DNA of 64,000 nt from Rhynchopus sp. YZ270_cl-10 (lineage: Eukaryota; Euglenozoa; Diplonemea; Diplonemida; Diplonemidae), in NCBI GenBank assembly GCA_964035575.1, contig OZ037877.1, forward strand, positions 62,001 through 126,000. The letters are read 5' to 3'. The notes beneath the pieces are model-generated. The model did not search any database. It was given only the letters and a program-made list of their open reading frames with translations, and was not told where the DNA came from. Both the position numbers and the translations under genes were made by a program. Positions 19,693-31,815 of this stretch are shown piece after piece (position 1 is the stretch's first letter; each line of letters begins with the position of its first letter).

Positions 19693-22637
19693 TCACACAG
19701 TCTCTGTTGTGTCGACAATTGTCTCGACAGTGTCAACGCAGGCCCAGTTGAACTTGAACCCGTATGGGCTTCCCTGACCGTCGCCATCGCGGGAGCTCTC
19801 GAACCTGTGTTGCGATGCATTGTGTGGGTGTTGTGATATGATGTGTTGCAAACCAACCCTGCGGCATACCTGACGTAGGCAATCTGCTCCTTGAACTCGG
19901 TGGTGTCGATGGTCCTTCCTGTGAAGTCCTGCCCACCACGAGACACACGCACACCGTCCTCAGTCGCAAACGTGAGGTACTCCGCGTGCCAGGCAAGGCT
20001 GAATCCGAGCCACTCGTACACGGCGTGCTGCCCTGCAGGGCACTCCATGCGCCAGCAGTACGTGGCCACGCTGTAGTACTCGATGTAGCCCGGTGTGGCG
20101 GGGAGGCACGGTGCCGGCGTCGCAGGTGCCGCACACTCGCACCCGGTGCAGTCGCACCCGAACCAGCCGAGCGTCGTGCAGTCGTACAGGTCGAACGACG
20201 CACGAATCGTCCAGTCGCACGTCGACCCGAAGCACCCAGACAGCGAGCACGTCGGGTTCGGGGACGGCGTCAGCTCCGGGAACGGGATTGGGACCGGGAG
20301 CTCGGTGACAGGCGGTGTGTACGAGTCGTCGCAGCTCCAATCGAAGGAGAACCCACCCGCAGTGACGGTCGCGTCCGAGGAGAACTTCACAATCGCAAAC
20401 TTGCGGAAGTACATCGCATCGGGCAGGTCAGAGAAGTTGCCTGCGGAGTAGTTCCCTGTGAGCACGCGCTTGTACTCGCCACGGTCCGTCATCCTGATGG
20501 TGTCGAAGTCCTGCTCGGTGTCGACAAACTGGGGCTGCACCTTGACCCAGCGCCTGCACTTCAGCATCCAGCACAGCTCCGTGCTGTGCGGGTATCCCTC
20601 CGTCGGGAGGTACGAGAGCGTGCCCTGCCTCTCACGGCGCCTGTTTGCGCGCATCACAATGTTGTTGCAGTTGTCCGCCGTGGTCCCGAAGTGCGTGTGT
20701 GCAAGGGGGAAGAGAGACACCGGCTCGTCCACCTCGGGCTGAGCCACCTCGGGTGCGGTGCACGTGTACGAGAAGTTGAACGGCACGTCTCCCTCCAGTC
20801 TTGTGTTGACGAAGGAGATGAACACGTCACCGTGGAGCTTCCTGTCGCTCTCGATGTAGCCGTAGTTGCTCATCTGCACCTTCGACTTCACCTCAGTCAC
20901 GTTGATGTACAGTCTGTAGTACAGTGCGTTTGCCGTGATCCACCTTGCGTCGACCTGCACAAGCCCGTCGCACTTGATCTCCCAGCACGCAGCGTTCGTC
21001 GTCTCCGACCCGTTCCCAAGGGAGAGGTAGTAGCCGCTGCCGGAAGCACCCGTGAGCGTCTCCGTCTCAATGCCCTCCGGACACATCGAACGGTCGACAA
21101 CCAGCGGCACGTCCTCGTACGAGACGGTGTTCCCCTCGCAAGGGATGCGGGCCACAAGGTTCTGGTCAAACTCACGCAGGGGCGAGAGCAGGTTCCTGTG
21201 CGCAGTCTCCACAAGGAAGGCGCGTACAGACGCAGGCGTTGCCTCAGGGCGGTCCGTCAGGTACGCCGCCGCAATGGCCGCCACGTGTGGTGCCGCCATC
21301 GACGTGCCGCTGCGGTTGCGGTAGTGGGTGCTGTTCGCGTTGTCTGCGGACCACACCTCGAACCCTGGGGCGTAGAGCGCAACGCACTTCCCGAAGCTCG
21401 ACCACTGCGGGTTGTAGTCCACGTCGTGCAGACCCACGGTGATCGACCCAGACGCACCCGAGGGCGAGTACTCGCACGACGGCTCGTCCCCGTTCCCTGC
21501 CGCCGAGATCACCACCACGCCTGCGCGTGCTGCCGCGTTCACAGCGTCGTTCAGCAGCGTCGAGCCAAAGAACTGGATCGACATGTTGATGATGCTAGGG
21601 CGACCGCGTGCCTTGCGCGACTCAACCACGAACTGGATCGCCTCCGCAACCGACTGCTTGTTCGTGTTCCCGTCGCGTGCAATGCGCACCGCCACGACCG
21701 TCGCCGCCTTCGCCACACCGTTCCTGATACCCGCAATGGTTGCCGCAATGTGGGTCCCGTGACCGCTGTCGTCGTCGTTCAGGTTGTCCACAAGGTTCGC
21801 GCCCCACATGCAGCTCCCCTCCTGGAACTCCTCGTGCTCGCACTTGATTCCCGTGTCCAGGATGTACACGTCGACACCCTGTCCCCACCGTGCGCTGTGC
21901 ATGTAGGTGCTGTCGTCGCGGTTCTTCGGGTCACCAGTCATACCCGCCAGGTGCCACGTCACGTTGTCTGTCTGCGTGTCGGGGCACTCCAACGTCACCT
22001 GGTTCACGGGGATGCTGAGCGCAGCCTCGGCCTCCTCTGCGTTCACAAGGCCTCTGCTGTAGGTCTGGATGATCTCCGCCTGCTCCTCCGTCAGCAGGAA
22101 CTTCCCTGTGTACACGTTCAGGTCATCGTCATACCAGAAGTCTGCTGGCCACGTGATCCCGCGGCGCAGCGCCCAGTGCTGGAAGTGTCCCGAGCAGCCA
22201 ATCTCCGTCGACGACAGTGTCACCCAGTACTCTGTGGCAAGGGTTTCCTCTTCGGTGTGCGATCCGCTCTTCGACCCGCTCTTCGAGTGCGACTTTGAGC
22301 CTGACTTCGACTTCGATCCCGACTTCGACTTGGACTTGCTCTGGATGCTGCCCTCATCGTTTGTCTCAAAGTAGTCGAGGAACGGGTGCTTCTTCGCCTC
22401 CGCCAGCTGCTCTTCGGTCATCTTCAGCGCAACCGCCTTGAAGCCCTCAATCGAGATCACTCCTGTCGACTTCGGCCCGGGGTTGATGATGCGCTGCTGC
22501 AGGGCCCACATCTTGATCGCCTGCAGATCTTCATCTGTGCAGGTCGACTTCAGCACCGCCAGGTATGACTTCTCAGCAGGCACTTCGAGTGCGGGGGCCA
22601 GACAGGCAGCCCCCAACAGGACCAGTGTCCTCATCAT
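19693..22637 (-). CDS. Secreted subtilisin-family protease with CUB-like repeats
   Basis: The ATG is at 22637. A 65-nt intron (19805-19869, GTATG...CAACACAG, phase 2) joins AYVR to FESSRDG, giving 959 aa. A signal peptide (residues 1-17) precedes two propeptide-like segments: about 24-92, and 136-218 after a Lys/Ser/Gly repeat. The protease domain spans about 228-480 and is proteinase-K-like, with the catalytic residues Asp261 (ILDTGI), His293 (GHGTH) and Ser446 (SGTSMAAPH), and oxyanion Asn382 (AAGNG). Three CUB-like Cys-containing modules follow, each ending in an aromatic-rich strand (FNFSYTC, FSFDWSC, FKFNWAC). All catalytic residues are present, so it should be active. A CCCATAG acceptor lies 26 nt upstream of the ATG. 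Without splicing the frame would run into a meaningless tail, which supports the intron. Confidence 0.9.
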
Positions 22638-24004
22638 CGTTGTTGTGTTGTGGTTGTTAATGTCTATGGGTAGTATGGGGGTGTACACAGGGTAAGATAA
22701 AAAGGGCTCAGGAGCGCAAAGAAAGGGTGAGAAGGGAGGACAGTGCATTTAGGGCACTGAGCACTGCAGTTGACCCTCTGCGCTTCAGTGATGAGGAAGA
22801 AAGCGCAACCCACGCGACATCGTCTGAGGAAGTCGCAGACGCGGGGGTGGTGCAGTGGCTGTAGAAGTGACGCAGATCAGTGACGGGAAAAAGAAGCGGG
22901 TACGTTTGTTTTGTTTTTTTGCGGGCCGGTACTGACGTCACTACCTGTTTTTTTTTTGTACGTAGAACGGTGATTGTTTTATTCAATGTCTTCGAAGCCC
23001 GCATGTGGTGAAAATTGTCGCAGCTTAAGCACAACGATTAGTTCACAATGTGGACTACGGCAATCAAATCAAAACGGAAACCGTCAGCAAAGCAGAAAGA
23101 TAAGAAAGAATGAATGAATGAAAAAACTGAAAAATTGAAACGCTTCAAAACGTTCGTTGAGCCTTGGCGTCCAAGAGTCGCAGTGGTGTGTGTGCGCTGG
23201 AAAATTATGACAGGGTTCCATTGCCACGGGTTGCCAAGTGTTTTGTGTAGCCTAATTTTCAAGAGAATGAAAATGTGATAATGATATCCAGCATATTTTA
23301 TTTTTCGAGTTTCAAAAAAAAAAAACGGTAGTTAGTGACTGACCGACTTCACCTACGATGCCAGCCCCCGGATGAAAAGCACAAAAAAAAAAAAAAAACA
23401 CACACACACTTTCCGCGACAACCCACACACAAAGACACTTCTCTTCAAAAAATCACCACCTTTTGTTCTCAATAAAATTTGTCAGATGAACGTGCCTCTC
23501 GTGCGCACATCCTCACAAAAGAACCCCAAAATATGGGATTTACATTTTCGAGTTACTGTTAGGTTATACCACCCCCTGCCATTACGATTGGGGGAAAACG
23601 CAAAACAAAAACCCAAAACAAAACAAAAAGGGGGAAACCAGCCACACGAACCACAGGATATTACCAAGTTGAACCAAAGCGTCTTCCCGCAGCTTTTGTT
23701 CTGTTCCCTCTTTTCTTCAGTGTTTTTTTCCTCAGGAGAGTTCTAAACCGGCATATTGAAGTCTCCTGTCTAAGGCTCCGAAAAAATGCAACGGGCGTTT
23801 CCACAATGACAACAGGGGGGGACTGAAACTCAAAACTAAAAAAGAGGGGGTTTAGCTGGAGGGGAGAAAAAAAGAAAGTTGACTTGAAAATACAAAGCCC
23901 TCTTGTGACAGTGTACCTTGCAAACTGCCTGTCGTCTCTCACACATCAACAAAAAAAAAAGGGGGGTGAAGTTGATAGTGCAAACGCCTCTGGAACGCAG
24001 GCAC

Positions 24005-24034
24005 TGACACTCCGCGGGTTATCGAACCCCGGAG
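24005..24034. repeat. GC-rich hairpin
   Basis: ACACTCCG pairs with CGGAGTGT and an inner GGG with CCC, around the loop TTATCGAA, with one unpaired C. The loop-plus-inner-stem looks like a tRNA T-arm (GTTATCGAACCCC), but no tRNA body surrounds it. Confidence 0.7.
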
Positions 24035-24594
24035 TGTTGCGCTTGGAAAAAAAAAAACAATTTGATGTGCAAATACCCTCACCGAACATCTGGGGCGCAG
24101 GCACTGAAAATATATAAAAAATAAAAAATAAAAAATAAAAAATCTCGAAAGAGGACGCAAACATTTAAAACAGACGAATGAGCCTGGAAGCACATCCTAT
24201 TATATTCTTCTTTCGAGGTTTGGAGAGGAAGACCGGAACACCAAAACACAACAGTTCTTCGACATATCACACACACTGCAACATACGCACAAAATGAACG
24301 CAATAAAACAAGAGAAAAAATGGGAGGGGGAAGCGGCATTTTAAATTATTTCGAAGTGAAGTTTGATACACATTCCAGGCGTGCAGGAACCTCCTTCGTT
24401 CCCCTTTTTGTGGAGTGGGAGGCTTTTTGCGCACAGCCAGCTAACTTTTTTTTTTTTGTGTAAAGAATAACAACAGGGCCCTTCTCCCACGGGCCCTAAA
24501 GAAATAAAACAACGCTCAAGGGAGGGAGCGCAGTTTTGCATATGCAGTTCTTTCTGTACATAAAAAAAAAAAAAAATAGTAACTCTGATCACGC

Positions 24595-24652
24595 TGGCCC
24601 ATCGTACCCTTTCAGGGTAGGGTCCGTACCCCCAAAAGGGTCCGATGGGCCC
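24595..24652. repeat. GGCCCATCG hairpin
   Basis: GGCCCATCG-T-ACCCTTT pairs with AAAGGGT-C-CGATGGGCC across a loop of about 20 nt that itself contains GGGTA/GTACCC. A second short inverted repeat, GGGCCC...GGGCCC, lies at 24477-24497. Confidence 0.75.
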
Positions 24653-25129
24653 ACCGTGGAGTAAGTAAAAGGGGGGAGAAAAGGTTTTTTCGTTGCTCAA
24701 TTACCCTGTTGGAGGGGGTGATTGATGATCGTATCGGAGGAACTATTTCTCCTTTGAGCTACGCTTGTAGGTATTTATAGAAACAATTTTGTAAGTTGAG
24801 TGTGCCTCACAGACACACACACACACACAAATTTGGGGCCATATTCTGCGCAAGAATTACCCCTATTAGTTATCAAACAAAAAAAAGACGGTTTTCTTTT
24901 CAATTACCTGACGACGCTGGGGACACACACTTTTTTGCCGACAGCGTTATTCCGATCCGAATAAGCAGTCTGTGGCGGTGGTCCTACAGTCCCTTTGGTT
25001 TTTGTCTTGTCCAGTCACCACGGTCCCTTTTTTTGCTATATTTTTTTTTCCTTCCCAATTCGGACCCTGCCTAAGATAGCAGAGGAAATGGTTCCAATGG
25101 TCGGGAAACAGTAAAAAAAAGCAGTTATG

Positions 25130-25131
<2 letters not shown>

Positions 25132-25210
<79 letters not shown>
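25132..25210 (+). repeat. (GA)n microsatellite, left of the retroelement
   Basis: About 39 GA dinucleotides. Together with the array at 30503-30652 this brackets the YR retroelement, so the element appears to have inserted into one GA tract. Confidence 0.95.
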
Positions 25211-25215
<5 letters not shown>

Positions 25216-26004
25216 TCTGAGATAGATAGAGAGTACCTAAAAGACCCGCGAAGGGCGAACAGCAATGATGAAAACGGAGAGGAGGGAAGGGGGATACTTT
25301 TATCTCGAAATAGGCGCTACGATGAGGGGGGCGAATGTGGAAGCCGAAACAACCCAAAACAAATTCCAACAAAAAATCTGATGAAGATGGTGTGGTGATT
25401 TGGTGAGGGTAGAGACTGAACCATAAACGGACCCCGGCCAACCAGGACAAAGCCTGAGGAAAATCAAATAAATATTCTGCCAAATAGCAGTGTGCGTGCC
25501 ATGTCAAATCAAAAGGACGGTAGTCTCTATCAAAGATCTCCCAACACGCAGCGAAGCTGCTCCGCTAAAGCGTGTTTCAGGGAGATCTGAGATAGATAGA
25601 GAGTACCTAAAAGACCCGCGAAGGGCGAACAGCAATGATGAAAACGGAGAGGAGGGAAGGGGGATACTTTTATCTCGAAATAGGCGCTACGATGAGGGGG
25701 GCGAATGTGGAAGCCGAAACAACCTCCTGACACCGTCACGTAGAATATTTAAACCCGTAGGCCACGAGAGCATCCATCCCAACTCCAAACAAAAACACAG
25801 GACCCCCGAGGGCCCAGAAAAAAGGCGGAGTGAACAAAAAACCAATGATACGACACCAAGCCTCAGCGGGCGCAGGCATCCAGAAATAAAACCAAAAGCC
25901 ACTGCAAAAAAACAGCGGACAAAAAACAGGGCAGGGAAACAGCTTTAATGAAAAGCTGGAAGAAAAAACAGAAGGCAATCTAAAATAAGAATAATCTAAG
26001 GACA

Positions 26005-27710
26005 TCACTCGTCCGACCACATAAAACCGCCACCGTCGACCACCACGCCGTCCGACGGGGGGTCGGCCCAGTCCTGCCCAGCGGTACCCCAGCGCGACAG
26101 CTCGTCCGCCGGCATACGGTCCGTCGCGATCCAGCGCGACAACATGCCCGCACCCGCCCCGTCAGTGACCCGAAACAGGCGCTCCAAGACCGTGTTCCCT
26201 AACCTGACTGCACAGTGGCCCTTCTCCAGCACAGCAACCACCGCGGCGTTGTCCCCCACCACCAAAATCCTGCGGGCGCCACCACGTACAGCATGCAGCA
26301 CGCCCCAGGCCATCGCCCGCAACTCCAAAATGAAAATATCCTCGACCGTGGACCACGTGCCCCACTTCCTGAAAGCGCGCCCGCCAGCAAGCGTCCGCAC
26401 AATAAACCCCCACCCCTCGGGGCACGCGTCCGACCACACCACCGTGTCACACCCCTCCTCCGGCGACAGCTTCCACCTGGGGACGCGCCACACATCCGGC
26501 ACCAATCGCCGCTCCACAAACACACGCAAGTCCGTCCGCATGCCCGCAGAGATCTGCACCTGGTCGTCCCAGTCAATCGCGCCCGCAGACACCTCGGCGC
26601 CCCGCGCACGAATCCACGCCAACATGTCCGGCACCCCGCAGAACCGGTCCCCCATCGCATACGTCGCCCAGATGACGGCCCCGATACCTTTCCACACTTC
26701 GCGCAGCGAGGGACCCGACGCCGACAGCAATACGTCCATCACGACACGGGCCTTCCGACGCCACTCCCCCGGCAGCCGCATTCTGCGCCCCCGCAAATCC
26801 CACTCAATCCCTGCGTAGGTACACACCTGTACCGGAGTGAGCGTCGACTTCTCGCGGTTCACCTCAGCGCCAACTTCGTCCGCTCTGCGCAGGAACCCCC
26901 GAAGCCGCGCAGACGCCTCACCCGCCGACTTCCCCAAAATGAGGTTGTCGTCTATCCACGCAGCAGCACACACACCCGCCATATCCCCGAGAAGCCCCAG
27001 CGACGTCTCCTGCGCAATCACCGCCGCCCACGACCACCCCATCGCCATGCGGGTAAGCTGCATGCGACGCGCACCCTGCCGCACACCAAAAAACTGCCCC
27101 ACCTCCGCGGATAAAGGGAATTGCCAGAAAAACCCTTTAAAATCCGCCACGACTGCATGCGTAGCGCCCCCGCGTAGGATGAGTTCCGACAGCTCGTATG
27201 GTGTAGGGAGGCTGAACTTTGGCGGGGAGTGCATCGCCGTGTTCAACGGCCGTGCGTCAACGATGAGACGCATCTTGCCGTTCGTCTTCGCCAGCGGAAA
27301 CACAGACAGCCCACACACCGACGGGAAAGCTCGCTTCTCCGTGCGCAAAACCCCACTACCCACGCACGCCGCCAACATGCCGTCCTGGAGCTTGGAGGGC
27401 GGGCCCGGCATCGACACCCCAGACCCCGTCAGCTGCGCACGGAAAGTCGCAATGTCGTCAAGCATTGCGAACAACCTGGCCTTCGCCGGTACCAGTCGGC
27501 GGAGCGCCCCCAAATCAATCAGACCCGCCGGGAATGAGTCAAGCACCTGCCGCTTCACCCCAGATGGGCCACCCCAGACCCCAGCGACATCATCCAAGAG
27601 CACATGCGGAGGCGCCGCAGACGTCACAACATCCGCCTCCACCACGTCATCCCCCTCGTCACGCACATACTCCCCCAACGGGTACCCGTCCAACCCCCGG
27701 AACAACCAAC
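26005..27710 (-). CDS. Reverse transcriptase/RNase H of the YR retroelement
   Basis: Part of the element at 25210-30503. The reverse-transcriptase core includes KMRLIVDARPLN and AAWIDDNLI; RNase H follows with VVWSDACPEGWGF. The left limit given here is approximate, because the open frame continues upstream across the recombinase gene in another frame. Overlap of the two genes is normal for this group. Confidence 0.85.
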
Positions 27711-28706
27711 CTACAGCGGCCGCTCCTGCAGGACGTCCAGCGTCGAGCGTGCCTTCCTGCGAGCCTCGGGCGCCGTACGCATGAGGTAACGCACCGTCGT
27801 TCTGGATGACGCGTGGCGCAGCGCGTCCCTCAGTCCGTCCACGCTCATCCCCCAGGATTGCAGGGCCTGCGCTGACCCCCTGCGAAGCGAGTGCGCCCAG
27901 GACCCTGCCGGCAGAGCCCCCACCACCCGACGCATGAGGCGCTGGTACTGCGTCTCGGTCGCTGCAAACAACGGCGCGTCCTGTCCTTCCGCCAAGCGAC
28001 GCGCGCGTGCCCATTCCACCACGTATTGGGTAAGCGTCCCGGGTGGCAAATACACCACGGGTGTCCAGCTCTTCTGCTGCTTCTCCTTCAGGGCGACTTC
28101 CAGCCCCGTCGCGCCCTCGTCTGTCACCTCCACCAGGTCGCGCACCAGCAGGTATCGTGCGTCCGCCATACGCGCCCGTGCCATCCACACCAAGGCCACA
28201 AACGCCCGTTCGCGCTCGGCCCCCTCGCGACCGAAAGCCTCGACCACGTCCATCACCGCGTCCACGTCTACCGGCGGCGCCTGACTCGGCCTCAGCAACG
28301 TCCCGAAACGCGTCAGCGCGCGCTTCACCGCCAGCACCCGGCGCGTGCGGTATCCCGTCTCCCCCTCGGCCGCCAGTGCCTTCAGCAGCCGCCCGCAGTA
28401 GTCGGCCACGGAGAGGGACGACGCTCCGCGCAGGCGACCCCAGACGAACCGAATCAACGTCTGGTCGGGAGGCGTGGTCTCGGTCTCCCCTTCGGCGAAC
28501 TGCCGGAACGCTCGGAGCAGCCAGTCGCGGGTGCCTGCTGCTCGGGGCCCCACGTCGAAAGTGTGCGCTTGGTCCCACGGGACAAGATGGGCCAAAGCGC
28601 GCGCGGCCTGCTTGCCGTCGCGGAGGCGGAACACGCAGTCGTCCACCTCCTTCCTCCTCGCCACCCCGAGACCCTTCTTCGGCTTGCGCAAAGCCTGAAG
28701 CAGCAT
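27711..28706 (-). CDS. Tyrosine recombinase of the YR retroelement
   Basis: Part of the element at 25210-30503. About 331 aa, with the fold signature of phage-integrase-type recombinases in its C-terminal half: an Arg in a helix of the catalytic core, the HSLRRG box, and an H...R...Y segment near the end. These recombinases insert a circular DNA intermediate instead of using an integrase. Confidence 0.85.
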   Translation of the reverse strand: MLLQALRKPKKGLGVARRKEVDDCVFRLRDGKQAARALAHLVPWDQAHTFDVGPRAAGTRDWLLRAFRQFAEGETETTPPDQTLIRFVWGRLRGASSLSVADYCGRLLKALAAEGETGYRTRRVLAVKRALTRFGTLLRPSQAPPVDVDAVMDVVEAFGREGAERERAFVALVWMARARMADARYLLVRDLVEVTDEGATGLEVALKEKQQKSWTPVVYLPPGTLTQYVVEWARARRLAEGQDAPLFAATETQYQRLMRRVVGALPAGSWAHSLRRGSAQALQSWGMSVDGLRDALRHASSRTTVRYLMRTAPEARRKARSTLDVLQERPL

Positions 28707-28841
28707 TTCGGAAGAAAACTCGGCGGATGTGTGCTTTGGCGGGGAGGGCCGTGGGGGGGGGGAAGAAAAAACAAGAGGGGGGGGAGAGGGGGGGGAGGGT
28801 GGTGGGAGGGAGAGCGTAACGCGCGCTGCCGCCTGCTCTCG

Positions 28842-30095
28842 TCACTTGCGTTGACCACCGCGCCAATGCCCTCCCCCGCCTCGGCCTCTGCCACCACCGT
28901 TTCCCGGCGCGTACGGCTGCGCGGCCTGGCCTCCCCCGTTGCCACCCCCGTACGCCTGCCCGGCCCGGCCACCCCCGTGCCCGGACTTCGCACCACGCCC
29001 TGCTGCGTGCGCCGCCGCCACCGCCGCCTGCCGGTCCTTCGGCACGACATCCGCCGTCCAGACCTTGTCGCGGAAGGCGACCGCACCCGACCTCCCACAA
29101 CTCGCCCTCAACTGCCAGAAGGAGATACTGTCATCGAGCTTTCTCAGCACCGCCTCCAAGGGAGCTTGCTGCAGCAACAGACCCACCACATCAACGGCGA
29201 AGCGGGCCCCGTCCTGCGCGTCGCCGGCCTCGGTAGGCAGGCGCCTCTTCAGGGCCTGCACCAGAGCGTCGGCGCAGTGGTCGGCGTCGGCGCAAAAATC
29301 CACCCAGTGTCTCGGGTTGCGTGCCACCACGTCCACGTCCGTCCCCATAACCGGCTGTTCCACCTGCATAGGCGCCGCTGCCCCGGTGCCGATCGCCGCC
29401 CGTAACTGCGCCAGGAAGTCCGATGCTGCAGCTGCCGGAGGAGGCGCACCACCGTCCCTGACCGCGTTGAGCTGCTGGCACAGGAGCTCGTGCCGCGCGT
29501 CCCCCTCCCGCTTCGCTGCCGCCAACTCCATCATCGCAGCCTCCAGCTGCGCGATCCGCGCGTTGTCCGCCGCCGGCTGCGTCTGCTGCGGCTGCTGCGG
29601 CTGCTGCTCGCGCGGGATGGACGCCTCCGGGCTGTCCTCACGTTGAGGCAAAACCGGCGTCTCGGCGGTGGTGGCGGGGGGGCGGGATCCGCTGAGGCGG
29701 GACCGGGTCTCGGGGTCCCCCAGCACCGTGGACAGCACCGTGAGGGTGCCGACCAGGCGCGTGAGGGACATGCGCTGGCCCTCTGAGAACATCGCGCTGT
29801 TCGCCTCCGTCACCTCCGCCTTGAGGAGGACGAGGATGGCGGACACAATCGCCAACCGCGTCACCTGCCCTGGCCCCTGGACGCCGGTGTGGCGGGCGAC
29901 TTCCTTATCCAGGGCCCGCATCGTCCGCGCCAGATCCGCGAACTGGATCTTGCGTCCCACCAGCGCAGGGGAGCCCTCTTCCACGCCCAGCGCACGCAGG
30001 GCCGCATCCGGAGGCGACCAGTCGTGCTGGCTCGTCGTCTGCGCCTCGAACGCCGCCAACAGCGTAGCACAATCGGTGATGTGTGCTGTGGCCAT
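28842..30095 (-). CDS. Gag-like protein of the YR retroelement
   Basis: Part of the element at 25210-30503. About 417 aa, with a Pro/Gln-rich middle and a Gly/Arg-rich basic tail. Its position directly behind the upstream repeat, and its lack of enzyme motifs, fit the Gag-like first gene of this family. I see no zinc knuckle. Confidence 0.6.
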   Translation of the reverse strand: MATAHITDCATLLAAFEAQTTSQHDWSPPDAALRALGVEEGSPALVGRKIQFADLARTMRALDKEVARHTGVQGPGQVTRLAIVSAILVLLKAEVTEANSAMFSEGQRMSLTRLVGTLTVLSTVLGDPETRSRLSGSRPPATTAETPVLPQREDSPEASIPREQQPQQPQQTQPAADNARIAQLEAAMMELAAAKREGDARHELLCQQLNAVRDGGAPPPAAAASDFLAQLRAAIGTGAAAPMQVEQPVMGTDVDVVARNPRHWVDFCADADHCADALVQALKRRLPTEAGDAQDGARFAVDVVGLLLQQAPLEAVLRKLDDSISFWQLRASCGRSGAVAFRDKVWTADVVPKDRQAAVAAAHAAGRGAKSGHGGGRAGQAYGGGNGGGQAAQPYAPGNGGGRGRGGGGHWRGGQRK

Positions 30096-30499
30096 AGCGT
30101 CGAGGGGTGCACTGGGTGGAGAAGGCGGAGTCGAAGGTGGTGTATATGTCCCAGCAGGCTGCACACTACCGAGGCGTCTAGGTGGCTTGGAAGGGGACGA
30201 GAAGATGGATGCGAAGCGAAGAATCGTGTGTGGGGGAACAAAAAGATGAGGGGGGCGAATGTGGAAGCCGAAACAACCCAAAACAAATTCCAACAAAAAA
30301 TCTGATGAAGATGGTGTGGTGATTTGGTGAGGGTAGAGACTGAACCATAAACGGACCCCGGCCAACCAGGACAAAGCCTGAGGAAAATCAAATAAATATT
30401 CTGCCAAATAGCAGTGTGCGTGCCATGTCAAATCAAAAGGACGGTAGTCTCTATCAAAGATCTCCCAACACGCAGCGAAGCTGCTCCGCTAAAGCGTGT

Positions 30500-30653
<154 letters not shown>

Positions 30654-31162
30654 AAAAAAACACAACGAAAAATAAAAGATCATAAAAAGAAAACGAGTAA
30701 ATTTTCCCAACCTTCCTGTATACACGCGTCAGCAACCAATACAGGTAGTGTATTGAAATGATTCTGGGGGGGGGGTAAGGGGTCTAATTTTAATTTCGTC
30801 GATTTTGTGAAAAATTTTGGCCAAAAATGGGCCCCACGTATAAGGAACCGGGCTCATATTTCTCAAAATTTAAGTGGTCAAAAAATTGTCCAATTTTCCG
30901 AAATGACCCCACCGCTGCACGGGCGGAGCCCAAAAATGCAAATAAGCCACTTTTTGGTTTCATTGAAATGATGCGGCTGACACTGAGGAATTATGTTTTA
31001 CGGCGTCCCATTGAGGGGGCGAACCCTTTTTAATTTTTTGTTCTCTTGAAATGTGTAATTTCATGTTTTCGCGAAAAAAATACGAACTGATCCTACAAGG
31101 GTTGAAGGAAGGTGTGTGAAAACAATTATAACAAGAACAACTAATTGCTAAGAAAAAAAATG

Positions 31163-31352
31163 GGGTGTGCTGTGGATAACTCCGCGCGATTTTCGAAACC
31201 ACCATAGCATCCTGGCGATTTTCTGGAGGTGCTGATGTGATGAGATGCAGGCATCCAGCGTACGAAGAGCGTTTTAGCATACCTGCAGAAGAGCAGAATG
31301 CTGGCGTGTTGTAGATTATATTTTTTTTAGAGTGGAGTTCCACAGCACACCC
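31163..31352. mobile_element. 190-bp element with 19-bp inverted ends
   Basis: GGGTGTGCTGTGGA-TA-ACTCC at the left is the complement of GGAGTTCCACAGCACACCC at the right, with a 2-nt difference. The interior holds a GATGCAGGCATCCAGCG segment related to the dispersed GATGCCAGCC repeats. No target duplication is clear. It is a miniature inverted-repeat element or a large hairpin. Confidence 0.7.
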
Positions 31353-31737
31353 GGTTTTTTTTCCGATAGCAATTACTTGTTTTTTGTGATATGAACCTGA
31401 GCCGTGCTGAGTCACCATTGCGGGGCGGTGGGAAAAAGAACAAACTCAACAACTGTAGTTGTTGTGTACAACAACTGCGAACACAAAAAAACAATCAGAG
31501 TGTTTATTCCAGGGGAACTACTCGGATTGATTTCCAACAACAAAAAAAGGTGGAGATTGCACCAACTGTGGCAACACCAAATAAAAACGCGCGCGCACAA
31601 AAAACCTTTTGCGGTTTTGTGAAGAAGCCGAGGTCAAAAAAAAAAGTGTCAATTGTTCCCTCACGTCGTTCCCTCACCCTTCTTATACTTGTTTGATGTG
31701 TTGACGCTTCCCCACACACTAATCTCACCTGTTTTGA

Positions 31738-31815
31738 TGGTGGTGTGGCGGAGCACGGTTGGGTGAACGACGTGACACTTTCCGCTCACAAAGTAGTGTG
31801 CGTAAAAAAAAAAAA
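31738..31815 (+). repeat. SINE-like repeat with A-tail, copy 1
   Basis: About 75 nt (GTGTGGCGGAGCACGGTTGG...CGCTCACAAAG...GTGTGCGT) ending in 11 A. A copy in the opposite orientation is at 34803-34885, where the A-tail appears as T before ACGCACAC. The A-tail at the same end in both orientations marks a retroposed repeat. No pol III boxes are recognised. Confidence 0.65.

Larger units (their letters stand above)
22638..25131. other. Intergenic stretch rich in short hairpin repeats
   Basis: I see no gene. Members of the dispersed families lie at 23327-23382 (GATGCCAGCC type), 23484-23514 (GTGC-loop-GCAC type), 23879-23930 (AAAGCCCTCTCGTG type), and 23976-24010 and 24063-24110 (AGTGCAAAC...GGCACTG type). 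Two further hairpins are at 24005-24034 and 24595-24652. A 50-nt repeat at 24811-24868 recurs at 33881-33932. Confidence 0.7.

Noticed and set aside
19986-22298. 770-codon plus-strand open frame opposite the subtilisin
   Set aside because: Shadow of GC-rich third codon positions; Arg/Val-rich with no domain, while the minus frame has a complete catalytic triad.
27891-29405. 504-codon plus-strand frame across the retroelement
   Set aside because: Antisense shadow of the recombinase and Gag genes in very GC-rich DNA.
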